Assembly (NCBI GenBank): GCA_032718865.1
Contig: JALUTQ010000045.1
Location: 1,550,001 to 1,614,000, forward strand
Source of the DNA: Tilletia caries
Lineage: Eukaryota; Basidiomycota; Exobasidiomycetes; Tilletiales; Tilletiaceae
Direction of reading: 5' to 3'
DNA length: 64,000 nucleotides
Below the pieces are notes generated by a model. It searched no databases. It was given only the letters and a program-made list of their open reading frames with translations, and was not told the DNA's origin. Position numbers and translations under genes: made by a program. This document shows, piece after piece, positions 22,651-33,163 of the stretch; the first letter of the stretch is position 1, and the number at the start of each line of letters is the position of its first letter.

Positions 22651-24149
22651 TCAGAGGAAGAGAATGGGAACGAGCGCAGGAGAGTCCCGATAAAGAGAAG
22701 CGAACAGTAGCTGCACGTGTTGTGTGATCTGGCTGTAAAGTGGAGAATATGGGAGATACGGAGGCCATGTCCACGGCTGTGATGCACAAGGGAGAACGGC
22801 ATTGGCAGCTGGATGGTACAGAGGTTGTGGAGGGAAAACGCTCGCAGGAGTACGCACGCCACTCGTCGCCAGAGGCACTGATTCGATGGCACTAGGGCGA
22901 GGCGCCGACCTTGTTTGCTGCAGCGCGGCACGGACACGTTCCAGCGCAATCTCAACGGAAGTCACCGCCGAATTGTGGATCTGCCGGCGTGCGTGCCTCC
23001 AGGCAATCCAGACGCGGGATACGGCGAGATGGGCAGAGCGGAAAGCAGAAGCTGGATGACCACTGCGATAATCATCGTCCGGAGGCCCAACAGCAGACCC
23101 GCAGTGGGGAGTGGATGTCCGGGGCGAGGTATGCGCTTCGGGGGGCATGCGGTAGGGAATGCGTCCGGAGGTGCGTCTGGCTCGGATTTCAGCGATGTCG
23201 CCACGGTCTCATGCTTGCTGGAACGCGCGCCGGGAAGCTCAGCAGGAAGGGCTCCTCCACCTGTGCTAACGAAGTCGCCATAGCAGAATGTACGCCGCGC
23301 GAGTGGGACAGGTGGTGAAACGGAAGTGGGTGGATAGTACGCGTCCGCAATCAGTGGTGTGACGTAAGACGAGGGCGACAGCCGGGGAGAGGAAGACGAC
23401 GAGCGCGGCGAAGGCGCGACTGCGCGGAGTTCCTCAAGGAGATGTGCGACCCCGGCCCAGTTGGTACCGTGTGGAGCAGCAGGATCGAGAACCGGAACAG
23501 ATGCAAGCTGTGGAGCCTTGAACGCTTGTGGAGGGGAGGACGAGGGAGCTGTCATCCGTGGAACGTGATCGAGTACACGGGCGGGTGTCGGAACTGGGTG
23601 ACGTTTTGAGAAGGTGAGAGAGAGAGCGGTTGAAGGCTTGATGGACGACGGGGGAGTGTAAGAGACCGGAGGTCCGAATGGATCCGTCCAGACGCGACGG
23701 CTGTCGAAGTGCGGAGGAAAGGTGAGGCGAACCTTCATCGAGATGGCGGGTACAAAGCTGTAAAGGGGCCAACACTCGTAATCGCCATCTTCGTCGTAAG
23801 CCTCATCAAGTCGCACGAATGTCGCCCGGCCAAACTCGATGATCTCGCCGTTCCTGAGAGTGTGTGTGTGATCGTGCAGAAGGCAGCCGTCGACTTTGAT
23901 GCTGTTGGACTCCAGCACAGAAGTCTTGAGCGTGAAGTAGGAACCGTTGGAGATGATGTGTGCGGGGTGCCTATCGAGCGCAGCACAAGGAAAGACGCCA
24001 TTGTCGGGACGCGGAGGGGTGACGGAGGTGCTCGCACCGACGAGATCGATTCGAACTTTCTCCGTCGGTCGAATTGCGAAGGTTTTGGGATCAAAGGGGA
24101 CGGACACAGGCGTAAGTCGAAGCTGTATAGTCGACGTGTTGTCTGCCAT
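22651..24149 (-). CDS. FHA-domain protein of the palindromic element, left copy
   Basis: The start at 24149 has a good context (ACAATGG). A continuous frame runs to about 23099; a 47-bp intron (23098-23052, GTCTGC...TCCAG) restores a second open frame to 22651, giving 483 residues. Without the intron the protein would be frameshifted. The N-terminal ~120 residues resemble a fungal FHA domain: FAIRPTEKVRI, PDNGVF, a degenerate DRHPAHI in place of SxRH, then SNSIKVDG and LRNGEIIEFG. The middle is Pro/Ser-rich. The C-terminal helical segment (LAVSRVWIAWRHARRQ...VEIALERVRAALQQ) is shared with the right-hand paralogue. FHA domains bind phosphothreonine peptides; whether this one does is doubtful, since the key motif is altered. 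Its role in the element is unknown. Confidence 0.65.
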
Positions 24150-24582
24150 TGTGGTTTGTGGATGCAGAGAATGTGAGGAAGGTAAATGGCGGGAGGGCGG
24201 TGAAGGGCTGAGAAAGAAGGATGAAGACGAAATGAAACTTGAGGCGATGGAGAGGCGTAGAGATCGGTAGAGGAGGAGCCAGCAACTTGGGCGAGAGAGG
24301 GTGGCCCGACAGTGCCGAACAGCAGAAAGTCTAGACCGCCTTGCACACCGAAGGTGGTTGCTTGAGGAGAGATGGCCGGGTGTGAGCGGAAAAGGCGAGA
24401 GAGGGTGGCCCGGTGTAGAAACAGTCTAGGCCGCCTTGCACGCCGAAAAGTGCTGCTTGAAGGGGAACTGAGGGTGATGATGAGTAAAATAGAAGGGAGG
24501 GATCTGGGGTCAGGGCGTTGCAAGTGTGGGTCGCTCGGCCTGCGTCGTTCGCTCAGCAAAGCGAAACCACTCTCATCACCAT

Positions 24583-24827
24583 GTAATAGACAAGACTATT
24601 ATGGAGTGAAAAGCAGAGTGTAGAATGACGAGGAAGAAAGGACTAAGTACAAAGGATGAGCTCGGGAAGGGAAAAGATGAGGAGGAGAGAGGATAGCGTG
24701 AGAAATGTGGAGGTACTGGTGTTGCTATGCGGAGGAGTGCGAATGTGAGAAAAGGAAAGGAAACGAAGAGGAAGAGGAAGAGGACAGATAAGATAAGATA
24801 AGAGCCACATGGACCTCGTCCAGCACA
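24583..24827 (-). repeat. LTR-like direct repeat B (inner, left arm)
   Basis: Second copy of repeat A, lying upstream of the left FHA gene, about 430 bp from its start codon. It could supply promoter sequence. Confidence 0.85.
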
Positions 24828-24994
24828 CGAAGACCGCCATCCCGGCCCGCCTATGACCGGATATGACCCTGGAAGCTCAGTACAGTTACTTCAGGCACCT
24901 TGGCCGCTGTAGAATAATTTATCTGGAAGATTTGGAAGCAGGGAAGGTCGCCAAAGGCGATTTGAGATTTTTTGGGGCCAGTGCCCTGCCTTAT

Positions 24995-25252
24995 TGTGCT
25001 GGACAGGGTCCATGTGGCTTCTTTATCTTATCTTATCACCTTCCCTTTCTCTCTACTTCCCTCTTTTCCCACACGCATCCCGCATAGCAACACCCTGCCT
25101 CCACTTCCTTCCACTTTTTCCCACGTCACACTTTTCTCTCGCCCTCATCCTTACCCTTCTCGAGCTCATCCTTGTATCTAGTTCTTTCTCCTGGTCATTC
25201 ATTCACTCTTCACTTGTCGCACTTTGCTGCTCACTGCTAGTTTATCTAGTAT
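24995..25252 (+). repeat. LTR-like direct repeat C (inner, right arm)
   Basis: 258 bp, apparently identical to 27474-27731 and a diverged reverse complement of repeats A/B. It begins TGTGCTGGACAGGGTCC and ends TTTATCTAGTAT. It lies about 395 bp upstream of the right FHA gene. Confidence 0.9.
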
Positions 25253-25647
25253 ATGGTGATGAGAGTAGATCTCTTCTACTGAGCGACTGACGCAGGTAGA
25301 AAACCCACCAGCCACAACCCTTTCACTCTCACCCTTGCCATTCTTCCTCACCCCTACTCAAACTCTACCTACTCTACCTTCTCACCAGCCACTTTGCCCT
25401 CCCTCTTCTTTGATCATTCTCATACACTTACTCTCAAGAATCATTCACTCCGAGCCTGCTTCTCCTGCTTCGCCGGCTCCGGTCTCTGCACCATCGTTCC
25501 ACAACCCACTTCCAACACGCGCGTCGTTCCCAACCTTTCGGCCTTCCTCCGCGGCTTCATCGGCTCTCCAGTAGGTGCGTTGAGGTTGAGGCATCTCCCC
25601 CCGCTTTCCCTGGAGCGGTCTTCAAGCCCCAGCACGCCTTTCGCACC

Positions 25648-27264
25648 ATGTTCACCATCCTCCGATTCACACCTCTCGGCTCGACCTACGCGCCGTTCTC
25701 CTTCGTCCTTCACCCTCATTTATCGAAGCGCAACATGATCGATGACGACCTCCTCCAACTGTCATTCTTCCTCGAGGCCAAAGCCTCCGTGAAGCTTGTT
25801 CAAGACGTCCCAAACATCCGTTCTTTACGCTCTGGACTCGGCATTTACCTGAACCACCAGCTGCTCGGATCGACCTCTTCTCTACTCCACGACGGTGACA
25901 TCGTTGCTTTTCCGCAACGTCGTCACAACCTCAAGACTGCGGTTCGTTACCGTGTCGACACGGAGGTCGTGAAGCTGAGCTGCGGCGTGGAACAAGAGCT
26001 TCCCGCGCTCCGGGGGTGTTTACAAGAGATGCGGGAGGAGAAGGAACGCGGGATTTCTCTAGGCACTTCCTTTGACTCGGCCAAGGCGTTGGACCCGATT
26101 GGCGTCGGCACCGCTGCGCCTCGCACCTTCTCCTACGCTGCCCTCGTCGCATCCAGCGCTCCACCGATTCCTCACCCCTCAACACCCGCACCCATGGCAT
26201 CAGATAGCTCGTCCGCTGTGGCGTCTCGATCCTTGCTCAGACTCAGTTCCCCGCGTGCCACAACAACTTCGGTATCCACCTCGGTACTGACGGCAGCATC
26301 CATGCTCGTCTCGCCCAATGCCTCACCACCTGATATCAGGGCGCATCATCCGCCGGTAAAGACCACAAGCAACTATCGCAGCGCACAGCAAGCCTCAGCA
26401 TTCATCGACTCCGCTCCTTCGGCTCCTGTCATCGAGTCACACTCCACACCCGCGCCTATGCGGGACTCGTCCAATTCTCCATGCCCCTCTGCGGCCTCAC
26501 AACCCGTCGAGTCGACAAGCATGCATGATGTCGGAATGGCTGTCACGTTCGGTGGAGCGCGGTCACCAGACGATAGCGTCAGCGACGTTCAGGACGACAG
26601 CTGGCAGCGCCGCAGCCACGGAGCTTGTCCTTCCCATCGACCCGGCGATGTTGATACGGCTGAGCTGGCGGTTCAGCGTATGCGAACGGCTTGGAAGGAA
26701 GCTCGGCGTCTTCTCTGCTCCGTCAAGGCACGCGCGGACTCGATCGAGGTGGTGATGGAACGTGTGCGCGGAGCTTGGATGCAGATTCGAAGCACCGTCG
26801 TTTCCGACTCCCTTTCGGGCCTATCGTCAGAAGCTTCGACCGCACGTCCTAACGCATCATCGGCGACCAACCGGGTCAAGACCCGTCTTCCGGGTCACGC
26901 TCAAGACCTCACGAATCTGTTGGCGACACCATCCTCTTCCGCATCATGTCACGATCCCGTTCCTCTCGGCGCACCAGACCAGAGCGTTGGCTCGTTCGGC
27001 GGTCATCGCGCTTGTGTAAACCACAACCAGCAGCCGCTCTCCCCGTCCAACGCCCTCTTTCCTCCGTCTCTTCCAACACCCAGACCTTCGCAAACTTGTT
27101 TCAGCACGGTCACCTCTTCTTGCGCCTTTGCAGATCTTCAATCCCCTGCCCTCGTCCATCCACCGCATCCCGTATTCGCCATCATTCCTTTTGCACTTGC
27201 CGCCTTTCCGCGTTTCTTTTCCTCCCCTTGGCGGTTCTGCGATGCTGTGGCCCCGGTATTTTGA
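25648..27264 (+). CDS. FHA-domain protein of the palindromic element, right copy
   Basis: Single open frame of 538 residues from ATG 25648 (MFTILRFTPLG). The N-terminus aligns with the left-hand copy (ILRFTPLGSTYAPFSFVLHP against RLTPVSVPFDPKTFAIRP). It ends the FHA fold with SLRSGLGIYLNHQLLG and LLHDGDIVAF, the usual GxxxNG/LxxGD-type pattern. Residues ~150-330 are Ser/Pro/Thr-rich. A helical segment (LAVQRMRTAWKEARRLL...ADSIEVVMERVRGAWMQIRS) is shared with the paralogue. The Arg/His phosphothreonine contacts are not obvious. Transcription would run outward, away from the left gene. No nuclease, transposase or helicase motif is seen. Function unknown. Confidence 0.7.
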   Translation: MFTILRFTPLGSTYAPFSFVLHPHLSKRNMIDDDLLQLSFFLEAKASVKLVQDVPNIRSLRSGLGIYLNHQLLGSTSSLLHDGDIVAFPQRRHNLKTAVRYRVDTEVVKLSCGVEQELPALRGCLQEMREEKERGISLGTSFDSAKALDPIGVGTAAPRTFSYAALVASSAPPIPHPSTPAPMASDSSSAVASRSLLRLSSPRATTTSVSTSVLTAASMLVSPNASPPDIRAHHPPVKTTSNYRSAQQASAFIDSAPSAPVIESHSTPAPMRDSSNSPCPSAASQPVESTSMHDVGMAVTFGGARSPDDSVSDVQDDSWQRRSHGACPSHRPGDVDTAELAVQRMRTAWKEARRLLCSVKARADSIEVVMERVRGAWMQIRSTVVSDSLSGLSSEASTARPNASSATNRVKTRLPGHAQDLTNLLATPSSSASCHDPVPLGAPDQSVGSFGGHRACVNHNQQPLSPSNALFPPSLPTPRPSQTCFSTVTSSCAFADLQSPALVHPPHPVFAIIPFALAAFPRFFSSPWRFCDAVAPVF

Positions 27265-27473
27265 GGCCCAATTCTCTTTGACGATTGACGGCACCAGTCA
27301 CAACCGTCACCACCCGGTACACATCACCAGCCGCACATTCTTCACTACCTCCTGGTTCATATTTCCGTATTGCGCTCCATTCCATTGGCCCCCCGCCCCT
27401 GACCTCTCACCCGCTTCAGTCTGCACTCGAGTCCTCATCACGACTCGGGACAGTCGTCTTTTGTCGGTGGGGA

Positions 27474-27731
27474 TGTGCTGGACAGGGTCCATGTGGCTTC
27501 TTTATCTTATCTTATCACCTTCCCTTTCTCTCTACTTCCCTCTTTTCCCACACGCATCCCGCATAGCAACACCCTGCCTCCACTTCCTTCCACTTTTTCC
27601 CACGTCACACTTTTCTCTCGCCCTCATCCTTACCCTTCTCGAGCTCATCCTTGTATCTAGTTCTTTCTCCTGGTCATTCATTCACTCTTCACTTGTCGCA
27701 CTTTGCTGCTCACTGCTAGTTTATCTAGTAT
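27474..27731 (+). repeat. LTR-like direct repeat D (outer, right arm)
   Basis: Second copy of repeat C, 210 bp downstream of the right FHA stop codon. It abuts the right terminal repeat block. Homology with outer repeat A extends ~40 bp further on the gene side (ACTCGGGACAGTCGTCTTTT). Confidence 0.9.
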
Positions 27732-27901
27732 ACTTATGGGGCCAATCGACCATCTTTATGGGCTTAATCGCCTTTGTTTATGGGTTCAGTCGCCGATAAT
27801 TACGGGCTGAATCGCCTCATCTTACGGGCTCAATTCAAAAAACGCTTACGGGGCCAATCGCCTCATGCTCGGGGCGAATCGACCATAGATCGGGACATTC
27901 A
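27732..27901 (-). repeat. Right terminal inverted repeat with internal short repeats
   Basis: Reverse complement of the left block: units CCATCTTTATGGGC, ATCGCCTC(A)TCTTACGGGC and similar, ending in CGGGACATTCA at 27901. Confidence 0.8.
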
Positions 27902-28433
27902 GGTTACTTGCGGCTCGTTTCTGGCCTCGGTACAGAGGCGGTACTCAGCACTGCCCTATAAGTTCCTGCATGGCGCCTGGCGCCCGAGGCGTGCTCGCGC
28001 TGAGCACAGGACTGTAAAACTACTTCTGTGTGCTCCCCTGTTCCAGATCGCGGTGTGTGCTACGCCCTGCTCCTTTCTCCCCTGACGGCCTCACGGACGA
28101 CCTCGACTGCGTTGCGTGTGAACAGACTCGGACTTGCAATTGGACTTGTAGAATCAAAGGCAACCCCCTTGTGGCGTTAGGATGTGATTGAAGGGGCAGA
28201 TGAGGTATCGGAAGCTTAGAAGAGGGGGAGAGACGCGCTCGAGGGGAATCTGGAACCTTGGGGGGGGCAGGAGATAGCGACGTGGACGCGGGTGTTGGGG
28301 AGGAGATAGGTCCAAGCACGCGGGGGGGTTGATAGATAGCCGCGGGGGTTGATGGATGAAGGACCATAAAAGGTCGCGATACGGACGATCTGTTTCCCAG
28401 AATGTACTCTCACGACCAGCAGACACAGACAGA
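27902..28433. other. Spacer between two mobile-element blocks
   Basis: No gene recognised. G-rich tracts occur near 28258-28340. Confidence 0.4.
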
Positions 28434-29172
28434 AGGGCAATTCACGCGTGCCACACAAAGCCACTCGAAGCCATTTGAACACTCCCACAACCACTCAGAA
28501 GTGTGATTTGAAGATTGTTTTGGGTGGGTCTGCAAGTGTTTGAGAGGGTGTATTTGGTGAGTTTCAAACACTCGCAACCCAACCCAAACACTCGCAATTC
28601 GAATTCAGACACTCCCAGAACAACTCGGACACTTTCAGGCCAACGCGCGGTCTCCTTGCAGGGCCAAAGGTGAAATGACCGATCTGAAATGAGGCAATGG
28701 GACAAAAAAGGTTGCCTTGAGGGGGACTCGAAGAGACGACTTTTTATCTGGCAAACCAACATCTGACCACTGTACGACGAAGCGTCTTGTACAATAAGAT
28801 CTTCTGATAATTAAATATAATCCATCAAATAATTTTTTCCTCCCCTCTTCTGTAAACGGCTTCGCGTCGCCACGTCTGTGGCAGGGCTCAAATGCAGCAT
28901 TGAGCCTGGTTTGGCATCCGCAATAGAAGTCCCAACGCGTCCCAGAACTTTCCCCCAGGGATGTCTTATGTTCAACAAGGTGCTGCGCTACGTGAAGGAG
29001 ACAGCTGTTTCCGCAGATTCTATTGAAAACAGACACACGGTGGCGGGATGAGGACTGAGGTTGGTGCGCAAAAGCGAGATGAGTGAGATGTGAGATTGCT
29101 GCGGGAGTGCTGCAGCGCAAGAAGAAGTGCGGAGAAGGGAAGGGTTGACATGAGGCGGTTCTGGGCACCCAT

Positions 29173-29930
29173 GAATTTTACCCCCAGGTTTTACCCACTC
29201 GGGGGTAAAATTGCCCATGCGCCTTTTTAACCTCCACTTTTACCCATCCTTACCCACGCAGGGTGCCCAAATTTACCCAACTCATTTTACCCCTCGGGGT
29301 AAAATGGCTCAGGAAATGGGTAAAAGTGCTGAGTTGAGATGTGGACTCTGACTTTTACCCACAAGTCTTTACCCCTTGTGGGTAAGTCTTGGGGTAAAAA
29401 TATTTCCTCACTCCCATGCCCTCGAATTTTACCCATTCAAGTTTTACCCAGTGACTACTTTTAAAATCGAAGTTATGGTCCCCACGATTGCCTCCCTTCT
29501 CGTCTCGGCCTAGAAATCGTTCACCCTGCGGCTCCTCGTCGAGATGGGAGTGCTCGAGCTCATCGTCGTGGATACCGGAAATATACCGCGGCCCTGCGAG
29601 TGCTGGCTCGGAGAAGCGGAAGTGGTCAGAGGGGTCTCATATAGAGAAGACCCCCAAGCACGTGGTCGAGACTCGGGGTCTCTCCGTCTCAAGGGGTAAA
29701 GCGCTTGTGGGTAAAACCCGCTCCTCAGTGGGTAAAAGTGAGGATTTGCAAGTGAGATGAACAATTTTACCCCTTCCGGCACCATTTTTACCCACGTGGG
29801 GTAAAAGTTCCAGGGTAAAATTTGGGGGTCTGCATGGGTAACGGTGGGTAAAAATGGAAGCTTAGAGGCCGCCTATTCAGTTTTACCCACTTTTTACCCC
29901 CGCGTGGGTAAAGTGGCGTGGGTAAAATTC
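29173..29930. mobile_element. Element (E3) packed with TTTTACCC / GGGTAAAA motifs
   Basis: A 758-bp block bounded by inverted GAATTTTACCC (29173) and GGGTAAAATTC (29930). About 25 copies of TTTACCC or GGGTAAA occur inside, in near-equal numbers on the two strands. The middle (about 29480-29690) lacks them. This looks like a foldback or subterminal-repeat-rich MITE. A 90-residue frame in the middle has no recognisable product, and no target duplication could be fixed. Confidence 0.65.
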
Positions 29931-32372
29931 GGGACTCTCGGCGGTTCTGGGAGCGTCTGAGGCGGTCCTGGGCGTGCCTGAGAAGGCGCGGGAGTGATCG
30001 GAAGTGAGATGAGCGGTTTTGTATGGAACGCCGTTTGGGTCACCTTTGAAAATGAACTTTTTGAAATCACAATCGCAAGCAGGAAATGTTGGCAGAGCAT
30101 GAGCTATGGAATTCCTCACCATCTTCCGCTTGATCTTCAATCACACTGCACACAACGTTCAGGTAATGACCCGACCCGGCTGAGAGTGGAGCCAGAAGTC
30201 CCAGCTTCCTGTTCCACCGCGCCAGAGCTGCTCAAGTCGTCTTCTCGAGCTTCCAGAGCCGTTGCCGCGTGCCCGTGTTCCTTTCCTGCCTCTCGAGCTT
30301 CACAGCAGCCCAGGTCATACTCCAGTCTCCACCCAACAAACATGGCACAGATCCTCGTTCATACGCATCTGTATGTCTCCGGCTGAGCGCTGTGCTGGTT
30401 GCTGTGGGCGCAGGGACAGATTCGAGAGTCCGAGGCAGCACCTTGAAGCTGAACATGCTGATTAATCCTGATTCTTAAATGCCACCCTCACTCCTCAACT
30501 CCCGTCTACCCTTTCACTCGTAAGAAAAGACACCTGCTTTCAGCTCGTAGAACGCCCAATGCATACAGAATTACAGATAGTATTGCGCGCAGCTGCGCGA
30601 GGAAGAGAGTCGTAGTATTGGGATATAAGAATGTTCGGGAGGAAGCAGAAGGATGCAGGCTCATGTCTTCGACGGTCAAAGAGGGGATGCGCATGGCGCC
30701 GGAGCCGGTAAGAAGACTTGTCGGCTCGCATCTGGCTTCTTGTTGGGGAAAGTACAGGGGCACAACAGCGCTCCGAGCCCGCACTGGTCAGAGTCGAGCA
30801 TATGATGGCACGGCCATGGGTAGCTGCTCCCCATTGTTGAAGGACCACGTGGAAATCTTAACCGAGCTTTAAATCGCCACTGACTTCATAGGGGCAGATA
30901 AGATAAGATCAGTTTACCACGTGGCGTCAGGTGTACCCCAGCACATGGGATGTGGCAGGGGCGGTGTAGAGGAGGCAGCCCTTGGGAGCCGGATGTCCGT
31001 CGGGCATGCTTATAAGAACGGTTAAACAGCGATGAGCGTCCGCGAGCGTACCCGTAGTGCATCACCGTGACGCACAGCGGAGGAGGCTGAGGACGTCGAA
31101 GCTGCCTGCCCGCGCTGAACAAAGGCGTATCCGACGCGCAGACACGGGGAACAACGGCGCTCGGAGATGCGCAGGCAGGCAGGTATGAGGGTCGATGATG
31201 GCCGTGTACATCGATAGAGAAGCTCTGGAAGATTGATCATTGAACGGTAAAGATTGAGGTATCGGAGAGAGCAGAAAGGTGAAAATAGCTACCTAAGGCA
31301 GATGGGAAGTAGATACGTCAGCCAGTCTGGAAAGGATCATCAGAAATCAACACGTAAAGACGAAAGTGTCAGCCAGGCATAGCAGCAACACCAGCAAGCG
31401 AGCAGAAAGACTCTTGGAGGCAACAACGGGGGAGAAAGCGGTCAGCAGCACTGGGCAAAAGAGGTCAGCCGCGAGCTCCTTTCGATCCACCGAGTGGCTC
31501 AGAGAAGAGGAAAATGGGCGATCTTTGGCTCGGCATGAATGCAGTGGACCATTGAGCAGCGTTCGGAGCTGTCTGGCATTGGGTTGTGTAGAGTCGACTG
31601 GGGTGTGTGAAGGATGATGGTAGTTGAGAGTCTGATTCTGGCACCTTGGTTACCTTTGTGTTTTGCGATTGCGATTTCAAAAAGTTCATTTTCAAAGGTG
31701 ACCCAAACCTCAGTAAAAAGTGGGCAGGGCAATACACGTCTCATACACGCCTGAGACGCTGCTGATACGCGGGTCATACGGGGTTTGGTTTGCGTGAACT
31801 CAGTGCCTGAAACGTGTGTTGACCACGTATGGACCGTGTGTCAACACGCTGCCCACCCACCTGGACCAAAATCGTGCGGATCAACAGCGTATCGCACTTC
31901 TAAAAACACCGCCGCTTTTTGCCCATACGCTGCTGACCCACTGCTCAGACACTGTTGATACCCTTGACATACATAGAAATGACACGCTGCTATTACGCTG
32001 TCGATACAGGGCCAACACGCTGCTCCTCCCCGCTGCCCCTCCCCGGCCCCCGCTGCCCCTCTCCGCCCAGGCCCGCGCCCACGCCAAACACAGCAGCTTG
32101 AAGCAGAAAGTTAGGACTTGAACAAAGAGTGCTACTCACGGATGGTGCTGGGGCCTGCGCTTCTGGTTCGATTGAAAGACATGTGAAGAGGAAGCACCCA
32201 AGAAAGGCCTGCTAAAGAGAGAGAGACGCGGTCAGCGGCCAGCGCTGCTGAAAGACGGATAGAACCATGTGGATGCGACTCACGAGCTGATGGTCACTGT
32301 CCACTGACACGCGAGGCATGACCTTTGAGGGGTACAGGAGCTGGAGAGGGAGAAAGGGTCAGCCGTTAAGTG

Positions 32373-33163
32373 TAAGGTTGTCCCCGGAGTTGACGCGGAG
32401 CTGGGGTTTTGCGGACTCCGCACTCCTCCGACGGAGGGCTCCGCCGGAGGCGGAGCGCGGAGCTCACTTTTGAGAAATTTTTGATCTTAAAAAAGCACGG
32501 AGTCCGCTTGGAGGACTCCGCCGGAATTTGTGCGGAGGCGGAGCCCAATCCTGGGCCCACTTGCCAAAAGTGCGGAGCGCGGAGTCGTCAAACTTGTGTG
32601 AAAATTCCGGCGGAATTTCCGCGGAATTCCGACGGAGCTATGAGGTCACGTGATAGTTCAAAAATAAGGGTCACGTGACCTCATTTTTGGGTGCGCTCCG
32701 CTGAAATTCCGCAAAAATTTCCGCGGAAAGTGCGGAATTTCGAGAAAATAGGCATCCTCGAGACACCCGCAGGGGATAAAACAGGCACCATCATCCGTTG
32801 AGAGCTTCAAAATAGCACTGGAGTCAACACCGCAACAATGTCGGATGGTGAATGTATAGCTCTGAGTGTATTAGAGTCATTCTGAGAGCAACTTATACCA
32901 CCACTGCGCTCCGACGGAATTCCGCGGAATTCCGAGCTCCGCATACACGGAGCACGGAGGAGCATTACGAAAAACGCACAGAAAAACGCGGAGCGCGGAG
33001 CTGGGATTTCAACTTTTTGTATAATTCCGTCGGAACGCGGAGCTGGTTTTTTTCCGCTCTGTCTTAGTCTGCGGAGGCGGAGCTCGCCTCAGAAAGTCAA
33101 AATTCCGGCGGAATTTGGAAGTGCGGAGGCGGAGCCCTCCGCGTTACTCCGGGGACAACCTTA
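32373..33163. mobile_element. hAT-like MITE (E4) inside E2
   Basis: Ends TAAGGTTGTCCCCGGAGT at 32373 and its reverse complement at 33163, flanked by a perfect 8-bp duplication GTTAAGTG (32365-32372, 33164-33171). An 8-bp duplication is typical of hAT elements. The 791-bp body is full of GCGGAG / CTCCGC and GGAATTCC-type motifs on both strands, and has two TCACGTGA sites near 32645-32682. It is non-coding. Confidence 0.88.

Larger units (their letters stand above)
21939..27901. mobile_element. 6-kb palindromic element with two divergent FHA-domain genes
   Basis: Both outer ends read TGAATGTCCCGATCTATGGT inward (21939 onward on +, 27901 back on -). They continue into ~170-240 bp of matching degenerate 19-21 bp units. 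The body is two inverted arms of about 2.9 kb. The left arm holds an FHA gene on the minus strand between direct repeats 22342-22586 and 24583-24827. The right arm holds a paralogous FHA gene on the plus strand between direct repeats 24995-25252 and 27474-27731. The left-arm repeats are diverged reverse complements of the right-arm ones. About 165 bp of single-copy DNA forms the centre (24828-24994). No transposase, reverse transcriptase or integrase is present, and I found no clear target duplication. Confidence 0.75.

Noticed and set aside
22317..22955. 212-codon open frame across repeat A
   Set aside because: Composition follows the pyrimidine-rich repeat; no similarity, and it overlaps the end of the FHA gene.
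23735..24559. Long open frame overlapping the start of the left FHA gene in another frame
   Set aside because: It is a shadow frame; the FHA frame beginning at 24149 has family conservation and this one has none.
22342..27731. Two ordinary LTR retrotransposons in inverted orientation
   Set aside because: The direct repeats look LTR-like, but the cargo has no gag, protease, reverse transcriptase or integrase, and inverted repeats lie outside both units.
27128..27799. Open frame running through repeat D
   Set aside because: It overlaps the right FHA gene's end and repeat sequence; the same peptide also appears from repeat C, so it is a repeat by-product.
29173..29930. CRISPR-like array
   Set aside because: The repeated motif is 7-8 bp, in both orientations, with irregular spacing, in a eukaryotic genome.
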